DNA of 64,000 bases. It comes from an uncultured Oribacterium sp. GTDB taxonomy: Bacteria; Bacillota; Clostridia; Lachnospirales; Lachnospiraceae. The stretch lies in NCBI GenBank assembly GCA_946413525.1, contig CAMKKZ010000010.1:1-64000 (forward strand). Reading direction: 5' to 3'. Of the stretch, positions 7,766-15,618 are shown in pieces. The position numbers and the translations under genes are program-made. The stretch's first letter is position 1; each line of letters begins with the position of its first letter. The notes below the pieces were generated by a model. It was not told the origin of the DNA. It ran no database searches and saw nothing but the letters and a program-made list of their open reading frames with translations.

Positions 7766-7905
7766 CTCCTCTATCAAAGTGGTTTTTGAGCCATTTTAAT
7801 TCCTGACAAACGGCTGCGGTATCGCAAGCTACATGGCTCCTCTATCAGAATGGGTTTTGGCCACTCTGAGTTCATGACAAACAGCCGCGGCATCGCAGCC
7901 CCATA
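7766..7905 (-). repeat. Family A repeats, two tandem copies
   Basis: The first copy is the AAAGTGG / CCATTTT subtype with CTGCGGTATCGCAAGC; the second is the CAGAATGGG / CCACTCTG subtype with GCCGCGGCATCGCAGC. Subtypes are mixed within one gap. The CTCCTC edge is the tsaB ribosome site. Confidence 0.85.
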
Positions 7906-7949
7906 GCCCTATGAACCAGCCCTTCGGCTGAAATATTGCAAAATGGCAG

Positions 7950-7978
7950 CTATCCTTTTGACCGAGTAGCTGCCGTAA
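7950..7978 (-). terminator. Possible weak terminator after tsaE
   Basis: GGCAGCTA / TAGCTGCC makes an 8-bp stem with a 10- to 14-base loop. On the minus strand only four T follow, so termination would be partial at best. On the plus strand it reads into GTAAAAATT. Confidence 0.35.
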
Positions 7979-7981
7979 AAA

Positions 7982-8425
7982 TTATTGCCCCGTCAAAAAA
8001 CGGATTTGACGGTAATCTGATCCTTTTGAAAAATCTGATTTTATGACGATCCACTTCGCGTCTCCAGGAAGTAATCCAGAGGCTCGTTCCGGCCATTCCA
8101 CAAGGCTTACGCCGTCTCCGAAAAAGAATTCCTCATATCCGATTTCCGAAAGCTCCGAAGGATCCTCTATACGGTAAAGGTCAAAATGATAAAGGGGAAG
8201 TCTGCCTTCATACTGCTTCATGATCGTAAAGGTAGGGGAATCCACAGGGGACATGACCCCCAGCCCCCGGGCGAAGCCCTGAGCAAATACGGTCTTTCCC
8301 GCTCCCAGGTCCCCATCCAGGCAGTAGATCTCCCCCCTTTTTGCTTTCCGTCCAAATTCTTCACCAAGGATACGGCTTTCTTCCGCGGAAAATGTTTCCA
8401 CTTCCAAATTCACTTCCGATTTCAT
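7982..8425 (-). CDS. tsaE: tRNA t6A biosynthesis ATPase TsaE
   Basis: TsaE is the small P-loop ATPase that resets the TsaB-TsaD complex. The 147-residue protein has the Walker A motif GDLGAGKT (about residues 39-46), FAQGFARGLG, the switch-like SPTFTIMKQYEG and HFDLYRIEDPSEL, and LVEWPERA as the Walker B region. Length is typical. It starts six bases after the homoserine dehydrogenase stop, so translation is probably coupled. Confidence 0.95.
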   Translation of the reverse strand: MKSEVNLEVETFSAEESRILGEEFGRKAKRGEIYCLDGDLGAGKTVFAQGFARGLGVMSPVDSPTFTIMKQYEGRLPLYHFDLYRIEDPSELSEIGYEEFFFGDGVSLVEWPERASGLLPGDAKWIVIKSDFSKGSDYRQIRFLTGQ

Positions 8426-8431
8426 GACCCG

Positions 8432-9670
8432 TCACCCCAGGGCCCGCAGGAAATGGAAAATCCGCCTTCCGGTCTTCTCCTCGAATTCCTGTCGGTTCTC
8501 ATGGAAGTCTGACTCGAACATGACATCCGTCATGATTCCAAATTCATCCGTCCTTCCGTCGAGCAATACCGGCTCCCAGGAGCTTCCATCCTCCAGGAAA
8601 TATTCCCTGATATCCTGTTCCATCCCGTCCGGCATGCCCTCCACCCGGATAAGGTAACGGAACGCGTTGCTTCCCATGGGCTCAATTTCAATCATCTTCT
8701 CGGACCAGCCAATGCCCTGGAAGTGGGATTTATGCCTTGCCGCCGCGATAATGTCGGATACGACGGCGGAGGCTGTCGGAAGCTTGCCGGCCCCCATCCC
8801 ATAGAGCATCGTCGTCCCCAGACAGTTCCCCACGATCCGGATGCCGTTGAAAACACCGTCAACCATGTACAGGGGATCCGCCCTGGCAATGAGCACAGGA
8901 GCCACATAGGCAAAGTATTTCTCCTCCACAGCCTGTACGGAACCCAGCAGGCGGATGTTCCTTGAAAGCTTCCTGGCATAAGCGATGTCAATGTCGGACA
9001 CATCCCGGATCCCCTCGGTATAAATGTCTTCGTGCCGGCAGCGGTTTCCGGACGCCATGGAAAGCAGGATGGCCGTTTTCCTGGAGGTGTCAAAGCCGTC
9101 GATGTCCGACGAGGGATCCTGCTCGGCATAACCCAGCTTCTGCGCTTCGCGCAGCGTTTCCGCGAAGCCTGCCCCGCTCTCCCTCATCTTCGTCAGAATA
9201 TAATTCGTCGTCCCGTTCAGGATGCCGGTGATCTCCGTCAGCTTCTCACCGGCGTAATTATGGTAAATCGTCCGGATGACAGGGATCCCTCCGCCTACGG
9301 AAGCCTCAAAATAAAAATTGCACTGGTGCTCGCTCGCCGTCCGGATCAGCTTTGAGCCGCAGGCGTCCACCACGGCCTTGTTGCTGGTAACGACATGCTT
9401 CCCCTTTTCCAACAGGCGCATGATATATTCATAAGCCGGATGAATGCCGCCCATGGTCTCTATCACGAGCTCTATCTCAGGGTCATTTTCTATCAATGAA
9501 AAATCATGGATCAGGATGTCGTTATGCTCCGGAATGGAGTCCCGGATGTCAAGAATATATTTAAGTTCAATCCCCTCTCCGACCTTCTTCACAATCTGTT
9601 CCCGGTTTTCCTCAAGAACCTCCGCCACGCCGGATCCGATCGTCCCATACCCCATTATTGCCGCCTGCAT
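8432..9670 (-). CDS. hom: Homoserine dehydrogenase
   Basis: Reduces aspartate semialdehyde to homoserine with NAD(P)H, the branch point to threonine and methionine. The 412-residue protein has the Rossmann loop GYGTIGSGVAEV at the start, NKAVV near residue 95, GGGIPVI, GILNGTTNYIL and GYAEQDPSSDIDGFDTSRK, the substrate and catalytic region. The last 85 residues resemble the ACT-type regulatory tail of the long form, so threonine feedback is likely. The ATG at 9670 has AAGGAG six bases upstream; an in-frame ATG at 9703 lacks one. Its link with tsaE is only position: t6A also uses threonine, but that connection is inference. Confidence 0.95.
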   Translation of the reverse strand: MQAAIMGYGTIGSGVAEVLEENREQIVKKVGEGIELKYILDIRDSIPEHNDILIHDFSLIENDPEIELVIETMGGIHPAYEYIMRLLEKGKHVVTSNKAVVDACGSKLIRTASEHQCNFYFEASVGGGIPVIRTIYHNYAGEKLTEITGILNGTTNYILTKMRESGAGFAETLREAQKLGYAEQDPSSDIDGFDTSRKTAILLSMASGNRCRHEDIYTEGIRDVSDIDIAYARKLSRNIRLLGSVQAVEEKYFAYVAPVLIARADPLYMVDGVFNGIRIVGNCLGTTMLYGMGAGKLPTASAVVSDIIAAARHKSHFQGIGWSEKMIEIEPMGSNAFRYLIRVEGMPDGMEQDIREYFLEDGSSWEPVLLDGRTDEFGIMTDVMFESDFHENRQEFEEKTGRRIFHFLRALG

Positions 9671-9735
9671 CTCTTGCTCCTTCCTTTCAATCCACACCCG
9701 CAATGGCTTCCATGCCCCACATATCCTGATTTATC

Positions 9736-9870
9736 GTAACTGTTCAGTCAAGCTGAACAGTTACGCCTCGGGCGTGGCGCTTACGCGCATTCCCAGTACG
9801 CCCGAGGCTGGCTTTTCGGCGCTTTCATACGCACCTCGCGACAAGCGCGAGGTGCTAACTAAACAGTTAC
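9736..9870. repeat. Family B composite palindromic element
   Basis: A short version of the element at 5006: GTAACTGTTCAG / CTGAACAGTTAC, then GCCTCGGGCGT / ACGCCCGAGGC, then CTCGCG / CGCGAG and the closing GTGCTAACTAAACAGTTACG. The two copies are nearly identical over the shared modules. Confidence 0.85.
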
Positions 9871-9873
9871 GAT

Positions 9874-9979
9874 TTATCCCCATATTTTTCCGCAGTATTC
9901 CATGTACCGCAGAATAAGCTGCCTGTTTACGCCAATCGATTTGCTCAGGTTGCCTTCCATGCCATGCCGCGTCGCGGCA
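9874..9979 (-). other. Gap with a possible tiny ORF remnant (28 codons)
   Basis: Between prfB and the family B element, an ATG at about 9960 opens a 28-codon frame (MEGNLSKSIG...YCGKIWG) ending at 9874. Its composition looks protein-like, but there is no clear ribosome site and no family I recognise. It may be a gene remnant or chance. Confidence 0.2.
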
Positions 9980-11116
9980 TTAGTCACCGCCCTGCACCTT
10001 CCTGTCCGGGCATCCCAACTGCATCCACTTAAGGTAGGCAGTAATAAAGCGGTCAATATCGCCATCCAGCACGGCGTCCGTGTTTCCGGTCTCCTCGCCG
10101 GAACGAAGATCCTTCACCATGCGGTAAGGCTGCAGGACATAGGAACGGATCTGGGATCCCCATCCATTATCCTTGACTTCCCCCCGTATTCCGGATAAAA
10201 GTGCCTCCTGTTCCGCCTTTTCCTTCATATACAGCCTGGCTTTCAGCATTTGCATGGCCTTGTTGCGGTTCTGGATCTGGGAACGTTCCTCCTGGCAGGC
10301 CACAACGATGCCCGTCGGAATATGTATCAGACGGACTGCGGAGGAGGTCTTGTTAATGTGCTGTCCGCCGGCTCCTGAGGAACGAAATACCTCCATCTTG
10401 ATTTCGTCATCCCTCACCTCGATGTCAATATCCGTCTCAATGTCGGGCATGACATCGCAGGAAACAAAGGAGGTCTGGCGCTTCCCCTGCGCGTTAAAGG
10501 GGGAAATCCGCACCAGCCTGTGGATCCCGGATTCCGACCGGAGGTAGCCGTAGGCATAGGGGCCGTCCACCTCCACCGTGACCGATTTGATGCCCGCCTC
10601 GTCGCCCTCCAGGTAATCCAGGAGCTTGAGCTGGAAGCCGTGCCTTTCCGCCCAGCGGGTGTACATCCTGTAGAGCATCTGGGCCCAGTCATTGGATTCC
10701 GTGCCGCCCGCCCCCGCGTTCAGGCGCAGGATGGCGTTCATATTATCATACTCCCCGGAAAGCAAAAGCTGCGTACTCATGCTTTCCAGCTTCTCGGAAA
10801 AAGAGGAAAGCATGTCCCGTATCTCGGGGACGAGGGAGGCCTCGTCCTCTTCCTCCCCCATCTCGATCATGGCCTCGATATCATCATACTCCCGCTCAAG
10901 CTCCCGGAAGTTTTTGATATCGTCCTTCAGGTGCTTTGCCTCGGTGGAAAGCTTGTTGGCCTTGTCCGGATCCTTCCAGAAATCCGGCTCCTCCATCATG
11001 CGGTCCAGTTCCATTATCCTTTTTTGCTTGTTGTCAAGATCCAGGGATGCCCCAAGCTGCTTCAGGGGCTCCTTCTTTCCTGATAGTTCATATTTGAACT
11101 GGTCAAATTCAATCAT
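9980..11116 (-). CDS. prfB: Peptide chain release factor 2
   Basis: RF2 recognises UAA and UGA and triggers peptide release on the ribosome. The 378-residue protein has the SPF codon-recognition tripeptide in RISPFNAQGKRQTSF and the catalytic GGQ in SSGAGGQHINKTSSAV. The reading frame is continuous through the N-terminal region (LKQLGASLDLDNKQ), so the autoregulatory +1 frameshift with in-frame UGA found in many prfB genes is absent. It starts 39 bases after secA, the usual order, and is probably cotranscribed with it. Confidence 0.96.
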   Translation of the reverse strand: MIEFDQFKYELSGKKEPLKQLGASLDLDNKQKRIMELDRMMEEPDFWKDPDKANKLSTEAKHLKDDIKNFRELEREYDDIEAMIEMGEEEDEASLVPEIRDMLSSFSEKLESMSTQLLLSGEYDNMNAILRLNAGAGGTESNDWAQMLYRMYTRWAERHGFQLKLLDYLEGDEAGIKSVTVEVDGPYAYGYLRSESGIHRLVRISPFNAQGKRQTSFVSCDVMPDIETDIDIEVRDDEIKMEVFRSSGAGGQHINKTSSAVRLIHIPTGIVVACQEERSQIQNRNKAMQMLKARLYMKEKAEQEALLSGIRGEVKDNGWGSQIRSYVLQPYRMVKDLRSGEETGNTDAVLDGDIDRFITAYLKWMQLGCPDRKVQGGD

Positions 11117-11155
11117 TTAAAATCCCTTCCGCCTCGAATGACCGCCTGCGCCTGC

Positions 11156-13831
11156 TCACTGGTTCTCCTGCTGAATCCGCCTGAGATCCTCTTCCTTCTT
11201 TTTTTCCATCGCGACAGCATTGACAAACTCATTCATGGCCTTCTGGTACTCCTTGCGCCCATGACACTGCTTGAACTTCTTGCCCGAACCGCAAGGGCAT
11301 GGATCGTTGGGATAAATCTTCCTCATTTCCCGCTTCTTCGGTGCCTTCACAGCCGTATCGTCCCGGTTGGTGCCGGTGGCCGTCGCCACCTGCTTACGTT
11401 CCACCTTCTGCTCTATCTTGAGGTGGTAAAGAATCCTTACCGTCTCCTCCTGGATAGCCCTGGTCATATCTTGGAACATCTCATAACCGGTAATCTTGTA
11501 TTCAACAAGGGGATCCTTCTGACCGTATGCCTGCAGGCCGATTCCATCCCGGAGGATTGCCATATCATCTATATGGCTCATCCACTTCTGATCGATCACC
11601 CTGAGCAGTATAACGCGTTCTGTCTCCCTCATCCGTTCAGAACTCTGGAACTGATTCTGGAACTCTGCCTCCCTCTGCTCATACAGACGGATCGCCTCCT
11701 CCTTCAGGTACTGCTGGAACTTGCCCTTTGTCATCGTCTTGAACTGTTCCTCAGTAAAGCGGAGTTTCGGAATCGGGATGATGCTCATCAGGGTGTCGTT
11801 CAGCCCCTGCAGGTCCCACTCCTCCGGTGCCTGATCCTCCAGTATGTTCGCGTCCACGCTGCTGTCAATGATGTCAGTAATGAATTTAATGATGAGGGGC
11901 CGCATGTCATCGCCCTTCAGGACCCTTTCCCTTTCGGCATAGATGACATCCCTCTGCTCGTTATTCACCTCGTCATATTTCAGGAGGTTCTCGCGGATGC
12001 TGAAGTTGTTCAGCTCGATCTTCTCCTGAGCCCTTTCAATGGCTCCGGAAAGCATCTTGTGATGGATCCTCTCGCCCTCGGGAACACCCAGCGCCTCAAA
12101 CATGCCCATGAGCCGCTCGGAACCGAACAGACGCATAAGGTCATCCTCCAGGGAGATGAAGAACTGGGACTGGCCCGGATCCCCCTGCCGCCCGGAACGC
12201 CCCCGGAGCTGGTTGTCTATACGTCTGGACTCATGCCTTTCTGTGCCGATAATGTGCAGGCCCCCGGCAGCCCTCGCCTCATCGTCCAGCTTGATATCCG
12301 TTCCACGCCCGGCCATGTTCGTCGCAATGGTCACGGCGCCATGGACGCCCGCCTCCGCGATGATAGCCGCCTCCTGCTCATGGAATTTGGCATTCAGGAC
12401 ATTATGCTTGATCCCCTGCCGCCGCAGCATCCCGGAGAGCATTTCCGATGTCTCAATGGCGATGGTGCCCACCAGGATCGGGGCCCCCGTCTCATGAATC
12501 TCCTTGATTTCATCCACCACGGCCTTGAACTTTTCCTTCTTGGTCTTGTAGACCGCGTCATCCAGATCCTGACGGATCACAGGGACGTTCGTGGGGATGC
12601 AGATGACATCCATGGAATAAATATTCCGGAATTCCTTCTCTTCCGTCTGGGCAGTACCCGTCATGCCGGCTTTTTTCGCGAACTTGTTGAAAAAGTTCTG
12701 GAAGGTAATGGTGGCAAGGGTCCTTGACTCCCTTTTGACCTTTACGTGTTCCTTTGCCTCGATGGCCTGATGAAGCCCGTCTGAATAACGCCGCCCCGGC
12801 ATGATACGTCCGGTAAATTCATCAACTATAAGGACCTCGTCGTCCTTCACGACATAATCCACATCCCTGGCCATCAGGTTGTTCGCCCGCAGGGCCAGGA
12901 TGATATTATGCTGGATCTCCAGGTTCGTCGCGTCGGCCAGGTTCTCAATGTGGAAGAAGTCCTCCACCTTCTTGATGCCCTGCTGGGTCAGGTTCACGGT
13001 CTTGTCCTTCTCATTAACGATGAAGTCCCCCGTTTCCTCAATCTCCTCCCCGAGGATCGCGTTGATCTTTGAAAATTCGGCGGACTCCTCGCCCCGCTCC
13101 AATTGCCTGGCCAGCACGTCGCAGACCTCGTAAAGCTTCGTCGATTTCCCGGAGGATCCGGAAATGATAAGCGGGGTCCTGGCCTCATCGATCAGAACGG
13201 AGTCCACCTCGTCTATGATGCAGTAGCGCAGCCCCCGGAGGACCTGCTGCTGCTTGTAAATCGCCATATTGTCCCGGAGATAGTCAAAGCCGAGCTCATT
13301 GTTGGTCACATAGGTAATGTCACAGTTATACGCCTGCTGCCTCTCCTCGGTACTCATCTGGTTCAGCACCACGCCCACTTTGAGGCCCAGGAACTCATGA
13401 ACCTTCCCCATCCACTCCGCGTCACGTTTCGCGAGATAATCATTGACCGTGACGATATGCACGCCTTCCCCTGTCAGGGCGTTAAGGTAAGCCGGGCAGG
13501 TTGAAACCAGCGTTTTTCCTTCGCCGGTCTTCATTTCCGCGATCCTTCCCTGATGAAGGACGATGCCGCCAATAAGCTGAACCGGGTAATGCTCCATTCC
13601 AAGCACCCTCCTGGCAGCCTCGCGCACGGTGGCAAAGGCCTCCGGAAGGATGCTGTCAAGGCTTTCCCCGCCCTGCAGCCGGCTTTTGAACTTTTCCGTC
13701 TGTGCTTTCAGCTCCTCATCGCTCTTTTTGGTCATTTCATCCTTCATGGAAACGATCCTGTCCACTATGGGACGGATGATTTTCAGTTCCCTGTCAGAAT
13801 GCGTGCCGAATATCTTTTCAAAAAGATTCAT
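11156..13831 (-). CDS. secA: Protein translocase ATPase SecA
   Basis: SecA is the motor that pushes unfolded preproteins through SecYEG. The 891-residue protein has Walker A MKTGEGKT (about residues 101-108), the DEVDSVLIDEARTPL helicase motif, FTGRIMPGRRYSDGLHQ, MTGTA and the GRAGRGTDI-type segment MAGRGTDIKL, then the SEC-C zinc module DPCPCGSGKKFKQCHG near residues 840-856. About 33 charged residues follow the zinc module, an unusual position because it normally ends the protein. The GAGGAG ribosome site nine bases before the ATG is the edge of a family A repeat. Confidence 0.97.
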   Translation of the reverse strand: MNLFEKIFGTHSDRELKIIRPIVDRIVSMKDEMTKKSDEELKAQTEKFKSRLQGGESLDSILPEAFATVREAARRVLGMEHYPVQLIGGIVLHQGRIAEMKTGEGKTLVSTCPAYLNALTGEGVHIVTVNDYLAKRDAEWMGKVHEFLGLKVGVVLNQMSTEERQQAYNCDITYVTNNELGFDYLRDNMAIYKQQQVLRGLRYCIIDEVDSVLIDEARTPLIISGSSGKSTKLYEVCDVLARQLERGEESAEFSKINAILGEEIEETGDFIVNEKDKTVNLTQQGIKKVEDFFHIENLADATNLEIQHNIILALRANNLMARDVDYVVKDDEVLIVDEFTGRIMPGRRYSDGLHQAIEAKEHVKVKRESRTLATITFQNFFNKFAKKAGMTGTAQTEEKEFRNIYSMDVICIPTNVPVIRQDLDDAVYKTKKEKFKAVVDEIKEIHETGAPILVGTIAIETSEMLSGMLRRQGIKHNVLNAKFHEQEAAIIAEAGVHGAVTIATNMAGRGTDIKLDDEARAAGGLHIIGTERHESRRIDNQLRGRSGRQGDPGQSQFFISLEDDLMRLFGSERLMGMFEALGVPEGERIHHKMLSGAIERAQEKIELNNFSIRENLLKYDEVNNEQRDVIYAERERVLKGDDMRPLIIKFITDIIDSSVDANILEDQAPEEWDLQGLNDTLMSIIPIPKLRFTEEQFKTMTKGKFQQYLKEEAIRLYEQREAEFQNQFQSSERMRETERVILLRVIDQKWMSHIDDMAILRDGIGLQAYGQKDPLVEYKITGYEMFQDMTRAIQEETVRILYHLKIEQKVERKQVATATGTNRDDTAVKAPKKREMRKIYPNDPCPCGSGKKFKQCHGRKEYQKAMNEFVNAVAMEKKKEEDLRRIQQENQ

Positions 13832-13840
13832 ATCCTATTG

Positions 13841-14000
13841 CTCCTCTATCAGAGTGGATTTTGGCCACTATGAGTTCATGACACGCCGATGCGGCATCGC
13901 ATCAGCAAGGCTCCTCCTCTATCAGAATGGGTTTTGGCCACTCTGAGTTCATGACAAACCGATGCGGCATCGCATCAGCAAGGCTCCTCTATCAAACAAA
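13841..14000 (-). repeat. Family A repeats in the secA leader, two copies plus a fragment
   Basis: Clean tandem units at 13841-13913 and 13914-13983, then the beginning of a third (CTCCTCTATCAAA). Hairpin 1 is CAGAATGGG / CCACTCTG in copy 2; hairpin 2 is GATGCGG-CAT-CGCATC in both. They lie between a predicted promoter and the secA start codon, so they should be in its mRNA. Confidence 0.9.
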
Positions 14001-14011
14001 TAAACTAATGA

Positions 14012-14040
14012 ATATTACCACTTATAGGCTTTTTATTCAA
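14012..14040 (-). promoter_or_regulatory. Sigma-70 promoter of secA-prfB
   Basis: Minus strand: -35 TTGAAT, 17-base spacer, -10 TAATAT. Start of transcription would be near 14005, giving a leader of about 175 bases that holds the two family A copies. Confidence 0.65.
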
Positions 14041-14122
14041 GGCCATTCAGGGAAATCATTCAGCAATCGTTCAATTCTCTTTCATTTTCCCCTTCTCTCT
14101 TGCGCAGGCTATTTTCGGGCGT

Positions 14123-14211
14123 TATACTTTGACTCGTTGCCACAGGCATTGACAGTGCCGCTAACGCCACACAAATGGGACTCAACGCCTGCGGCATTAA
14201 GTCAAAGTATA
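14123..14211. repeat. Family B module upstream of the regulator gene
   Basis: An 89-bp inverted repeat with outer arms TATACTTTGACT / AGTCAAAGTATA and inner CAAATGGGACTCAACGCC text shared with 5100-5150 and 41660. It lies in the divergent gap between secA and the plus-strand gene at 14305; nothing else is recognisable in 14041-14304. Confidence 0.8.
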
Positions 14212-14304
14212 AAAAGCATAATATCGCCCCGGACATTCAATCATCAAATTCGCCCGGGACGGCCTGGACAGTTATCCGTTTCATTATCCAAAGGGGGGCA
14301 CAGC

Positions 14305-15618
14305 ATGATCCATGTCGCGATCGTTAGTCCGGATCATTCTCTCGAGCCGGTAGACAAGGTGATTTCAGAAATTAATTTCGGCTGCCATTTCCAAAAATAT
14401 ATATACAAAAAAATGACGGATATTGATAGCATTTATGAAGACTGCCGGGAGAACAGCGACGTCATTTTCTTTTCCGGAGAGCTGGGCTATCATTATATCC
14501 GGAACAAATTCCCGGACATCCGCATCCCCTGCGCCTTTACGGCTTATGAACCGATTGACGTCCTGTCCATCCTGTTAAATTTCCAAATCGATCATCCCGG
14601 AATCGCTCTTTCAAGGGTGTTCTGTGACTTCCTGACGGAAACAAACCATTTCATGGAGGTGCCAAGCTACCTTCCGAAGGAAAAATGCCCCTATTTTTTC
14701 ACGGATACACATTATGACTATCAGCATATTACAAGATTCGCGAAAAAGCTTTGGGATGAGGGGAAGATTGACTACATTCTCTCAAGGAGCATTAACAATT
14801 TGAAGCGGCTGGATGAGCTGCAGATTCCCTACGCGGCCGTCTTCCCTTCGGAGGATATGATCATCAAATCGATCCGGACCGCCCTGAACGAGCTGCGGCT
14901 GAACGCCATTTCCGCCATGGACGAGCTGAACATCCTCCTGCACCTGCCGCTTACGGAGGACGTCGAACAGGAGGAATCGGAATTCAGGGAGGCGACAATA
15001 TACAAAATGCTTGTGGATTACCGGAAAAAGATGCACCTCCATTATACGATCCGTCAGGGCTTCAAGCAGTTCGAGCTGCACTCCCAGATCAAGGCGGGCG
15101 AGAAGGATGTCAAGTTCCTGCGCCCCATGCTTCTGGAATTCCGAAACAATGTCGCCTTCCCGTTCCGCATCGGGGCCGGAATCAGCTCCTCGAAGGAAAG
15201 GAGCCGGTATTTCTCCGAGCAGGCCCTGGTGGAGGCGACCCGGTACGGGAAAAGCGACGCCTTCCTGGTCGGGGACGACGGCCTCATCACCGGGCCGATC
15301 TCCTCGGAAAAGAACATTTCCTACAATTACACGAACGAGAAGGCCCTTTTGTTCGCAAGGGTCAACGGGATCAACGAGGCAAACATCTTAAGGCTCGTCA
15401 GCCTTTTCCAGGAAGACCAGGGGAAGCTGCTCAATTCCAGGACCCTGGCCCCCCTGCTGGGGCTGACCACCCGTTCGGCAAACAGGATCCTTTCAAAGCT
15501 CCTTGAGCTTGGAATCGTGGAATACGCGCTGCCTGAAGGGAGCAATGGGCATCCGAAGGGAAGGCCCTGCCGCGACTTCCGCTATAATCAGGATGAATTC
15601 AGGAAGGCGCTAATGTAG
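14305..15618 (+). CDS. Three-domain transcriptional regulator with degenerate cyclase-like domain and winged helix
   Basis: A 437-residue protein. Residues 1-200 resemble the sensor half of PrpR-like or substrate-binding-fold regulators (VAIVSPDHSLEPVDKVI, DVIFFSGELGYHYIR). Residues about 275-360 look like a degenerate GGDEF / GTP-cyclohydrolase III-like domain (FRIGAGISSSKERSRYFSEQALVEATRYGKSDAFLVG); the GGDEF catalytic residues are not visible. The last 75 residues form a winged helix-turn-helix (LAPLLGLTTRSANRILSKLLELGIVEY). The ATG at 14305 has AAGGGGGG upstream; the frame is open further up through repeats, which I exclude. Its target is unknown. The stop abuts the stop of the DUF2339 gene on the other strand with no base between. 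Confidence 0.7.
   Translation: MIHVAIVSPDHSLEPVDKVISEINFGCHFQKYIYKKMTDIDSIYEDCRENSDVIFFSGELGYHYIRNKFPDIRIPCAFTAYEPIDVLSILLNFQIDHPGIALSRVFCDFLTETNHFMEVPSYLPKEKCPYFFTDTHYDYQHITRFAKKLWDEGKIDYILSRSINNLKRLDELQIPYAAVFPSEDMIIKSIRTALNELRLNAISAMDELNILLHLPLTEDVEQEESEFREATIYKMLVDYRKKMHLHYTIRQGFKQFELHSQIKAGEKDVKFLRPMLLEFRNNVAFPFRIGAGISSSKERSRYFSEQALVEATRYGKSDAFLVGDDGLITGPISSEKNISYNYTNEKALLFARVNGINEANILRLVSLFQEDQGKLLNSRTLAPLLGLTTRSANRILSKLLELGIVEYALPEGSNGHPKGRPCRDFRYNQDEFRKALM

Noticed and set aside
11138..12727. Long plus-strand frame (529 codons) opposite secA
   Set aside because: Shadow of secA; composition Leu/His/Pro-rich as expected for antisense of a GC-biased gene.
13841..13990. CRISPR array
   Set aside because: Tandem units are adjacent with no unique spacers, and the units carry two hairpins and vary in sequence.
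13841..14000. Riboswitch or T-box in the secA leader
   Set aside because: No T-box NGGUGGNA motif or known aptamer core; the same unit precedes unrelated genes in tandem copies.
13927..14304. 126-codon N-terminal extension of the regulator at 14305
   Set aside because: It passes through family A and B repeats; the ATG at 14305 has AAGGGGGG at proper spacing.
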